Origin: Labia minor
Taxonomy: Eukaryota; Arthropoda; Insecta; Dermaptera; Spongiphoridae
Direction: 5' to 3'
DNA length: 64,000 bases
Assembly: GCA_963082975.1 (NCBI GenBank)
Contig: OY720350.1
Coordinates: 40,727,851 to 40,791,850, forward strand
Shown: piece after piece, positions 56,619 to 64,000 of the stretch
Layout: each line of letters starts with the position of its first letter
Numbering within the stretch: the first letter of the stretch is position 1
Notes under the pieces: model-generated
Told to the model about the DNA's origin: nothing
The model's database searches: none
Seen by the model: the letters and a program-made list of their open reading frames with translations, nothing else
Translations under genes and position numbers: made by a program

Positions 56619-57172
56619 ACCGGCCGACGATAGTAAGGGAGGTATTGTTTTCACACCAAATTTCACATGTGGAGATTTTTACATATCAGAAAAAAGTATT
56701 TTTAGCATAATGTCTGTCCGTCCGTCCGACGTTGAACGGCTCAACGGATTTTGATGAAATTTGGTATATTTACTTAATGCATCAGTATGATGAATTAATC
56801 AACTTTTGGTGCAAATCCGGAAGTAGTAGTATTAGCGATCGACGATAGTAAGGGAAGGGTTATTTTCACACCAAATTTCACATGAGGAGATTTTTTTATA
56901 TATAACCACGAATCATGCACTTTGTATTGGTTTTATCCTCGAGAAAAATCATCTTCATTAGTTTTTTCTTAATTTAAAATTATAAGACGTCATCCAGCCA
57001 TTCATGACGTCACAGCCTGGTATTACATATATATTCTAAATAAAATAAAATTAAAAATATTTATGTTATATGCCTATCTGTTTTTTATTACATTAATAGA
57101 TATATTAAAATTATTTGAAATTGTTTCTGTAGCTAGAAATTAATTTACTTCAAACCGTCGGTCGGTTCGGAC
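56619..57172 (+). mobile_element. Helentron-like family B copy, missing its 3' hairpin
   Basis: The 5' end ACCGGCCGACGATAGTAAGG, a shortened GTCC tract (56711-56727), and the duplicated ACGATAGTAAGGG half are present. The TGACGTCAC module (57003) and the 3' CGTCGGTCGGTTCGGAC are present, but the sequence stops before the CTGGCCACAGGTC hairpin. Some 30 bases of the central block are deleted near 56685. Confidence 0.87.
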
Positions 57173-57715
57173 TTATTTTTATTTTACATAAAATGATTGA
57201 TATAGAAATAAATATTTAGAATGGGAAAGATTTAGAGTGTATCTATAGATTTATACTGTATGTAATATAAGATACTTTAGAATGAAAATAAATAGTTTGT
57301 ATCTTATAAATTTAATTTCTATTGATTAATTATTTATATTAGTGTTTAATTAATTTATTGAATTAATAAAATATAAGTATTATGAAAAATATATATAATA
57401 TATATATATATATATATGTTTGAAGGAAAAGTCAAGTTGAAATAATGGTTACAATATTTATCTATAACATTATATGTAGTATAACTTTAAGCTTTTATTT
57501 CTTTATTAAATATTTATTTAGGTACCATTAATATGAACACACGAAGATAATTTCATCAAATTTGTTAAATTTTGCCATTTCATCTTTAAACAAATAAAAA
57601 TTGTGTTAGTTTTTTTCCCTCTCTTTCTCATCTACTATTTGTTAAACGAGAGAACATTTTTTTTTCTACACCTAAAAGTGGATTTGGTTTGGCACATTTT
57701 AAAAAGTTGATTTTT
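57173..57715. other. AT-rich intergenic stretch
   Basis: An AT tract lies near 57395-57417. Nothing else recognised. Confidence 0.5.
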
Positions 57716-58185
57716 CTTAACGGTTATTTAGTATTTTTCTCTTCGTTTACCTGTTGGCCTTTTTTTTCGATCCCCTTCGAGTCGTGCGCGCGCGGCAAAA
57801 CAACTCAAAAAGGAGGGTGAGGACTCCCTGTTGTTTAGTAATTTGTACTTCACACGACCCCAGCCCCCCTCCATGTGGTCATAAAAGGCTCCGGGGGCGG
57901 CGGTCGCACTTTGAGGTGCAAATCAGACCCCAGGACCCTTTTCAAACCATCGATTACACCTCACCTCGTACCTTTTTTTCACTTGTCTTCGGATGTTGGT
58001 TTCTCGCCCTTCCTCGTCCCTCACCACGTTTTGTGGATTTTTATTTTTAGTTATTTGTGCAGGCGTATAATTAGTGTAAATGTAAACGATACCTTGATTA
58101 GGGATTTCCGACGATCACCGCTCTCTCTCTCCTCACTCAAACTCAACATCACTCCTATCAATCGAAAAATATTACCCTAATTATT
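57716..58185. other. GC-richest single-copy island
   Basis: The block around 57770-58030 includes GTCGTGCGCGCGCGGC, GGTCATAAAAGGCTCCGG (a TATA-like or homeodomain-like site) and GCTCCGGGGGCGGCGGTCGC. Two overlapping plus frames of about 100 codons in different phases (57754-58050, 57875-58180) have no recognisable domain and no splice support, so neither is accepted as a gene. A promoter, untranslated exon or enhancer is possible. Confidence 0.4.
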
Positions 58186-58975
58186 TTAAATTTATCAGTT
58201 ATTCAACTTTTTTTTTTTTTTATTTTTTTTCAGATCAATAAATTTCTTCAATAAATCAATTGGATACTCACAAGAGGGAAATTAAAACTTTCTAATTTTT
58301 TTTTTTTTTTTATTTCTTCTAGCCATTTTTCAATATAATATGAGTTATAGAGAAAGATTTTAAAAAAATAAAAATATTTTCATAAAGTACATTTCATTAT
58401 CAATTAATGTTTTTCTATTTAATTCTAATTTTATATTATTACATTCTGCTTTCGAATAATAATAATTTACAATTTATGTTAAATTTAAAATTATTTAATT
58501 TTATATTTATAAATTTTTCAATCGACTTGATCTACTTTCAGGAAATCTTTAAAGATTTTAATATTTTTCTATTAAATTAAATAAATTAAATATTAACGAA
58601 ATATATCTTTATATCTCCTCAATATAATGAAAATGCTATATTACTTTAAAACAATTTTAATATTATATCATATTGAAAATGCATTAAACAGGAAAAATTC
58701 CAGAATATTGGAAAAAGAAAACAAAATTTTCTGAAATTTATAATTGTTTTTATATTCTACTATATATATATATAATATTTCAAGATATTTGTAAAAATAT
58801 TTTTTTTTTCATTAAATTTAATAAAAATTTTAAACCCCATGCCTCTGATATTTTATTCGACTAACATTTTGAATTAATAAAAATGTGAATGTATAAAAAC
58901 AAAATTAATATAAATTGTTTTAAAATTATCACAATAACTATTTAAGTAAGACATGTATACCATCAAAGTGCACTG
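58186..58975. other. AT-rich intergenic stretch
   Basis: Homopolymer T runs near 58209 and 58300. Nothing recognised. Confidence 0.5.
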
Positions 58976-59335
58976 TTAGGCCCGATTCACACACAAGTGG
59001 CGTATGGCACTGGCGTGGTTCTGGCGTGGAACAGGTTTGTTAATTTAATTGCATTAGCTTATGACTCAATACCCACAGATATGGCGTGTTGGAGGCGTGG
59101 AAAATGGCACGAAGACCACTCCACTCCGACGCCACCGGTGGCTCGTAGGACTGGCACGCCACTTCTAGACCATTTCATTATTCATTTGGAGTGGTCTTCG
59201 TGCCATTTTCCACGCCTCCAACACGCCATATCTGTGGGTATTGAGTCATAAGCTAATGCAATTACATTAACAAACCTGTTCCACGCCAGAACCACACCAG
59301 TGCCATACGCCACTTGTGTGTGAATCGGGCCTAAG
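58976..59335. mobile_element. Large foldback element
   Basis: Arms of 149 bp (58976-59124 and 59187-59335) are inverse copies with only a few mismatches, ending TTAGGCCCGATTCACACAC and GTGTGTGAATCGGGCCTAA. The 62-base loop contains GACGCCACCGGTGGC. Arms carry repeated GGCGTGG units. The 84- and 65-codon frames on opposite strands are the same sequence read from each arm. It has no coding. A target duplication cannot be assigned because the ends are themselves TTA/TAA. Confidence 0.88.
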
Positions 59336-59790
59336 ACTGTTTTGGAAAGAAAACTATGCTGTGCGTTTGGTGGGATCAAAAGGGTATAATATATTATGAG
59401 CTACTAAAACACTGATCGCTACCAACAACAAATGATCGATTAGAATCGAGTAATACGTGAAAAACGACCTGAATATGTAAAAAGTCAACATAAAGTCATT
59501 TTTCTTCATGATAATACCCCCTTACACACAGTAAAACGGGCAATAGATACGATCGAGGCCTTCAATTGTGAAGTACTAGCGCATGCGGCTTATTCTCCAG
59601 ACTTGGCTCCGACTGATTACCATCAATTCGCATCATTAGGACGTGCACTCGCCGAACAACACTTCGATTCGTATGAAAATGTACAGCCATTTGCTGGACA
59701 ACTGGTTTGCTTCAAAGTAAGATTTTTTTTCATAATCTGCCAAAGAGGTGGGAAAAATGTATAAATTCCAATGTAGACTATTTTGAATAA
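59336..59790 (+). pseudogene. Mariner transposase C-terminal half
   Basis: It reads KTMLCVWWDQKGIIYYELLK (59350-59410), a stop, then RVIREKRPEYVKSQHKVIFL, HDNTPLHTVKRAI, EVLAHAAYSPDLAPTDYHQF and LGRALAEQHFDSYE. After a frame shift it gives HNLPKRWEKCINSNVDYFE and a stop at 59788-59790. The HDN aspartate (codon 59510-59512) and the TDY aspartate (59615-59617) are separated by exactly 34 residues, the mariner DD34D spacing. The N-terminal half and first aspartate are absent, cut at the foldback element. Stops and a frameshift make it inactive. Confidence 0.9.
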
Positions 59791-60630
59791 AATATTTTTT
59801 ATAATTTACAAATAACAGAAGTGTAATTTTTGCAAAAAATTCCTAATTCATACTTCTACACCTGGTAAGTATATCTTTCATAATATTTCTATAGAATTGA
59901 ATTAAGTTCTTTGAATACGGAATTTGTAAAAAAAAATGATTTATTATCGAAAAATTAAATTTATTGATTCATGAATTTAATACATATTTTCTAATTTTTA
60001 CTAAAAAAAAATTTATTATAATTTTTTTAATTAGTATCATATTTACGTCTGACTTGTTTGCCCATTTAGACTTATGCACGTATAGATGTAAATATTTAAG
60101 ACCCTTATAATTAAAATTTTTTATGGTCATTAAATATAATAAAAGGAAATTTAGAATTAGTAAATTCAATATGTTGTTTAAAAATAGATTAAAAATGATA
60201 TTATTTTTTTTATATATTTTGATATAAAAGTCAAATTTTAAAATCATACCACCCCAATAATCTAAAAAGAAACCAAACTGTTTTTCTCTAAAAAAAAATA
60301 ACATCAAAAATGAAAAGAATGTCCCTTTTGAGATACCATGAAAAAATATAAAAATTCGATCCATATCATATATAGTTTAAAATTCCCCAATTTTTTACGC
60401 TACCCTACCGTGAATATTAGAAATCGAAATTCCAGTTTTTTCACCTACATCACACAAAACGATTAAAATATCCATTAAAAGAAAATTAATGTCTTTTCTT
60501 TATAAGTTTTAAACTTTGATAAAATCAATATTTCATATTTGCTAAATATACTTCAATTTTAATTTATAATTAAATAAATATTATAGATTATTTATAATTG
60601 ACTAATTATAAATAGCATAGAAATAATATA
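59791..60630. other. AT-rich intergenic stretch
   Basis: The 131-codon minus frame at 59969-60364 is rich in F, I, K, L and N, as expected by chance in AT-rich DNA, and has no signature. Confidence 0.5.
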
Positions 60631-61186
60631 TGAGGTGTGTCTAAAATGTTCGGTGAATGGTATGATAAAAACATAAAAAGAGAATGTTAATTGTAAATAC
60701 CTTAATTAACTTTCAAAATACTCTCCACTTGCCACAACCCACTTCTGACTACGTTCGTTTAACGCTTGAAAACTGTTGGAGAAGTCTTGATATGGAATCG
60801 TTCTCAGAATAGACGTCACAACGTTCAGGCCGGCAATCCACAAGCAGGACAGCAGAAAACACTGAACGTATACGAGAGATGCTAACAAAAGATTGGTGAT
60901 TGATTCTGCGACTAATAGCCGAAGAATTGGGTATTAGCAAAGACACAGTAAGTAGTATTTTCTGGTGTCCTGCTTGTGGATTGTCGGCCTGAACGTTGTG
61001 ACGGGTATATTGAGAACGATTCCACATCAAGACTTCTCCAACAGTTTTCAAGCGTTATACGAACGTTGTCAGAAGTGGGTTATGGCTAGTGGAGAGTATT
61101 TTGAAGGTTAATTAAGGTATTTACAATTAACATTCTCTTTTTATGTTTTTATCATACCATTCACCGAACATTTTAGACACACCTCG
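60631..61186 (+). mobile_element. Foldback mariner, copy 2
   Basis: Same family as 30520-31078, inserted in the other orientation as judged by the loop. Arms are 60631-60863 and 60953-61186, ends TGAGGTGTGTCTAAAATG and the inverse. The loop on the plus strand reads ERIREMLTKDW, a stop, RLIAEELGISKDTVSSIF, the mariner second helix-turn-helix. The right arm reads FQALYERCQKWVMASGEYFE and a stop. TA is present on the left (60629-60630). The right TA is changed. Confidence 0.88.
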
Positions 61187-61510
61187 AATGTATATTCATG
61201 TATTTAAAAAAAAAATATTTATTTATTTAATTTTAATAGAACACTGTTTGTCAAAGAAAAGTTCTTTTTTTTCTATGATATGATTTTTTTAATTGATTCA
61301 TCCGAGGATAGGCCATGTTTCTTTAAAATCGGTCATGATTCAGGTCAAAACCTCCTTGACTGTGCCCCTTTGAAGGGGTTTCTTAGTTAAAAATTAAATT
61401 AATAAATGATGGATGTTTTCTTTATGGCACAAATGATGTTTTTTTTAGCTCAAATAATTTTTTAATACAATAATAATAAATCTATTTTCAACATTTTTAA
61501 AGTATATATA
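61187..61510. other. Mixed AT-rich stretch
   Basis: Nothing recognised. Confidence 0.45.
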
Positions 61511-62538
61511 TGTTACGGTAAATGTCCACTCTTGGCAAATGTATACATTTTCCGGTAAATGTATACATTTCCCAAGAGTGTACATTTACTGTAACAAAAG
61601 TTAGGTATAAGTAAACTGAATATAATTTATATGTACATTTCCCGGCAAATGTGTACACCTGCCTTTACGTTTTGGTAAATGTATACTCTTACCTTCGTAT
61701 TTTAAGGAAAGGTGGAATACAAGTAAATTAAAAATGTTGTTGCAGTAAAAAAAATTTTATTTAAATAAACATAATACAAAAAGCTTTAATAAAGAAAATT
61801 ATTTTAATTCAAAAATGTGAATGAGAAACAAAACATACTTATTACATATAATATGTCGTAGCTTATGATCCCAATATTCATAAATACTATTTTCGTCCTA
61901 GTTTTTTAGGACCAATACGATCGGAATCAAACAAATAATTATAATATTAACATACTTTTTTTTATTATAACAGTTAAATTTTATAAAATTATAAAGGAAC
62001 ATATAGAAATTTCATAATGAAGAAAGTGCTATTTATTTGAGCAAGAATTGCAATTGTGGCACTTGGAATTACATAATATTCCAGCATGTTTACAACTGCA
62101 TTTTTTTGAGGAACATGTTCCTTTACAGATGCATCTTTTAAAACCTTGGCCACCAGTAAGGGACTGCATTCCTATAATTTCTCTTACCGATTTCTCAACA
62201 TCTTGAGGAACATCTTCGTATGATATAAACTTTTGTTCACAAATGGCGAATTCATGCCTAGAATAAGATTGTTTTAAAATTCCCTGTTTAGTTCCTAATT
62301 TATATAAATTTTTATCGTCATCTCTAGACAAAACAACGCAAATCAAATTTTTGGGATCCGTTTTACCACGTATGCTTACATTTACCAAAACGACATGGTC
62401 ATTGTGAATTCAATGTACATTTCCCTTATTTGAAATTGTAAATGTTAGTTGAATGCACATTACCCAAATGAGGAGGCTAATGTGCACATTTACCGGAAAA
62501 TGTGTACATTTGCCACAATATCTACTTTTACCGTAACA
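61511..62538 (-). mobile_element. Integrase-type (Ginger-like) DNA transposon, internally deleted
   Basis: Ends TGTTACGGTAAATG and TTTACCGTAACA are inverse copies with TGT...ACA tips. Both ends carry arrays of a GGTAAATGTATAC-type motif in both orientations (about 61515, 61534, 61552, 61578, 61640, 61670, 62414, 62483, 62499). The first 86 bases (61511-61596) are themselves a palindrome. Flanks are TATA repeats, so the target duplication is ambiguous. It encodes the end of an integrase-like transposase. TGT...ACA ends with an integrase-type enzyme point to the Ginger group or a relative. The exact class is inferred. Confidence 0.75.
62029..62388 (-). pseudogene. Integrase-type transposase C-terminal fragment
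   Basis: On the minus strand about 119 codons are open to the stop at 62029. The frame continues a few codons above 62388 (NDHVVLV) to a stop, so there is no true start and the ORF call at 62388 begins at TTG. It reads VSIRGKTDPKNLICVVLSRD, KLGTKQGILKQSYSRHEFAI, then GGQGFKRCICKGTCSSKKC and SCKHAGILCNSKCHNCNSC. The ending GGQGF-KC-C-G-C-T-KC-C---G-LCNS-CH is the Cys-rich tail of KRBA2-like proteins, whose main part is a retroviral-type integrase core used as a transposase. All cysteines of that tail and the histidine are kept. The integrase core (DDE) is missing. Because the reading frame is undamaged over 119 codons, the deletion derivative is probably young. Confidence 0.82.
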
Positions 62539-62539
62539 T

Positions 62540-62906
62540 ATATATAACTTAATAATTTAGTTGTAATGTTTTTAAAATTGTACAAAACCATTGTTTTTGG
62601 AATTAAACTAATGGATAATTTAACTAAATATAAAATAAAAATTAAAGATTTTGAGATGATTTTTTAAATCAAACTAACTTCAATTTATTAATAAAAAAAA
62701 AACATTTTAAAACATGTTTCAATTATAATTTAAAAAAACAACTCTTTGAATTTAAATAAACGGTTTAACATCATTTTGTTTATTCCAGCGATATTTATTG
62801 TTATTATTTCAATTTATTTTTTAAAAATCTTATTAATTGTCCCTAATTGACCGCGACTACCAGTACACGATCATTCATTTCTATGGAGGTTCTTTCATAC
62901 ATTTTT
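62540..62906. other. AT-rich intergenic stretch
   Basis: Nothing recognised. Confidence 0.45.
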
Positions 62907-63521
62907 ACTATCTCGTAAGAGATAGTATTGCGATCACGAAAATTTTCGATGTTGAGATTTTGATGTTTTATAGGTTTTGAAGGTTCCTGAATCATTTTCA
63001 CTAAGGTTGAGAAAAATGACTGTGTGTGTGTGTATGTGTGTGTGTGGGGGGGGGGGTGTATGTATGTAACCAAGATTACGCAAAAACGGTTTGAGCTAGA
63101 ATGATGAAATTTGGTACATGGGCATTATTCAAAATTCGTAGTTTTCTATTAACTTTTGAGAAATGTAGCTCAACCGGAAGAGTGTCATTACCTACAACGT
63201 TTTGATTTTTTTCCTCTAAAGTGACCGTAAAAATAAAGATATATGTTTGATAATTTTTCACATGATTAATAATTGTATAAAACTGCTATATATAGAATTT
63301 CAGCTTGATTGAATCGTTGAAAGTACCAGAATTAATTTTTTAACACTGCAAATTTCACGCGCCAATACGTGACGTGGTGCCATTAACAAAAAGCCAGTTA
63401 AAAAAAAAGTTTAATATTTATTATTTATAATTTATAATTAATTAAATTTAATTTAAATATAATATATTATGTTATTTAATCCAATTCAAATTTGCGAGAT
63501 AGTCGAGTGGAGACACTCCAG
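62907..63521 (+). mobile_element. Helentron-like family A copy, full length
   Basis: Both termini are present (ACTATCTCGTAAGAGATAG; CGAGATAGT plus GAGTG-GAGA-CACTC, followed by AGCTAATTT). The microsatellite is a TG tract with an inserted run of nine G (about 63045-63056). The CAATACGTGACGTGG block has one change in the E-box. The minus frames over it are not genes. Confidence 0.9.
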
Positions 63522-64000
63522 CTAATTTATAACTCCTCCCACTCTCTCCGTTTTGTTTATATTCATCATTCATTTCATAACTATTCTTAAATTTTTCTAC
63601 ATTATCCATCTTAACCATCTTACTTAAATCAATTTTAATACATTTTTAAACTTTTTTTTTTAAGTTAACTTATATTTTAATCTAAGAATAATCTAGTTAA
63701 ATAATTTTACAACTATATTTAACCAACTAATTAGTTGGTATTTTTTTAATATAATTTAACATTCTGAAATTTGACTTTTTTCATGCACTAAGAATTCAGG
63801 AAGTATTCATACAATAAATACTTTACAATTTCACATTATGAATTAATAAAAAAAAAAAATGCCTCACTCATTTTCAACTGGAAGATTCTATTCCTTACAT
63901 TTAAAAAAGTGAAAGAAATGTTAATTTGATGTAATTTGATGCTTTATTAATTAAATATGTTTTGTACATAGATATGTGTGTGTTTAGCGAACGAGAGAGG
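63522..64000. other. AT-rich intergenic stretch
   Basis: Nothing recognised up to the window end. Confidence 0.45.

Noticed and set aside
57754-58180. Two overlapping frames of about 100 codons
   Set aside because: Different phases over the same GC-rich block with no recognisable domain. The block is better described as a possible regulatory island.
59969-60364. 131-codon minus-strand frame
   Set aside because: Composition (F, I, K, L, N) is what AT-rich DNA gives by chance. No motif, homologous block or splice support.
1-64000. LTR retrotransposons, endogenous viral genes, rRNA, bacterial operons
   Set aside because: I looked for long direct repeats with primer-binding sites, for polymerase or capsid motifs other than the LINE fragments, and for rRNA-like blocks. 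None was found.

Overview
The window looks like AT-rich nuclear DNA from an animal, most likely an arthropod (probably an insect). The reasons are the very high A+T content, long AT and TG microsatellites, transposon families typical of arthropod genomes (mariner, hAT, piggyBac-type miniature elements, RTE-like LINEs, tRNA-derived SINEs, Helentron-like non-autonomous elements), and no compact coding. The order cannot be fixed from this sequence alone. I found no convincing complete host protein-coding gene. Almost every open frame of 60 to 140 codons is a chance frame or a piece of a decayed transposon. The best host-exon candidate is a 132-base frame bounded by good splice signals at 30184-30315, and it is weak.

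Layout. 0-12 kb: fragments of two Helentron-like families (called A and C here), a deleted mariner with perfect TA duplications (6798-7370), a partly tandemly duplicated C element (7476-8715) and a hAT miniature element with an exact 8-bp duplication (8758-9350). 12-20 kb: a family B Helentron-like copy, two SINE or retroposon tails, a TTAA-flanked GC-rich miniature element, a second hAT miniature element, a foldback element, then a GC-richer single-copy island (18.5-19.3 kb). 20-30 kb: two A copies on the minus strand, another single-copy island (22.3-22.8 kb), a SINE and a LINE tail. 30-40 kb: a hAT element carrying a nested foldback mariner, a B copy, several A copies (one split by a mariner pseudogene, one carrying the end of B), a LINE tail, a SINE and a hairpin-rich island (38.1-38.4 kb). 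40-48 kb: a 2.2-kb hAT element with two younger elements inside it, a second TTAA element, a family E Helentron-like copy, and a 1.6-kb hAT with a C element nested in it and a readable transposase C-terminus. 48-64 kb: a third TTAA element, a deleted mariner, the endonuclease half and the reverse transcriptase half of RTE-like LINEs, a further B copy, a large foldback abutting a mariner fragment that keeps its last two catalytic aspartates, a second foldback mariner, and an integrase-type element with cut-and-paste ends (61511-62538).

How the parts relate. Families A, B and E share one plan: subterminal inverted repeats, a microsatellite or GTCY tract, a conserved core around GATGAAATTTGGTA / ATCAACTTTTG / CCGGAAG, and a short 3' hairpin. 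They have different ends on a recognisably related core, and B and C share a separate internal module, which points to repeated exchange of terminal modules. Nesting and target duplications give a relative order of insertion at several loci. Scattered GC-richer single-copy islands between the repeats are the best candidates for host regulatory DNA. No CRISPR array, rRNA, functional tRNA or bacterial feature was seen.
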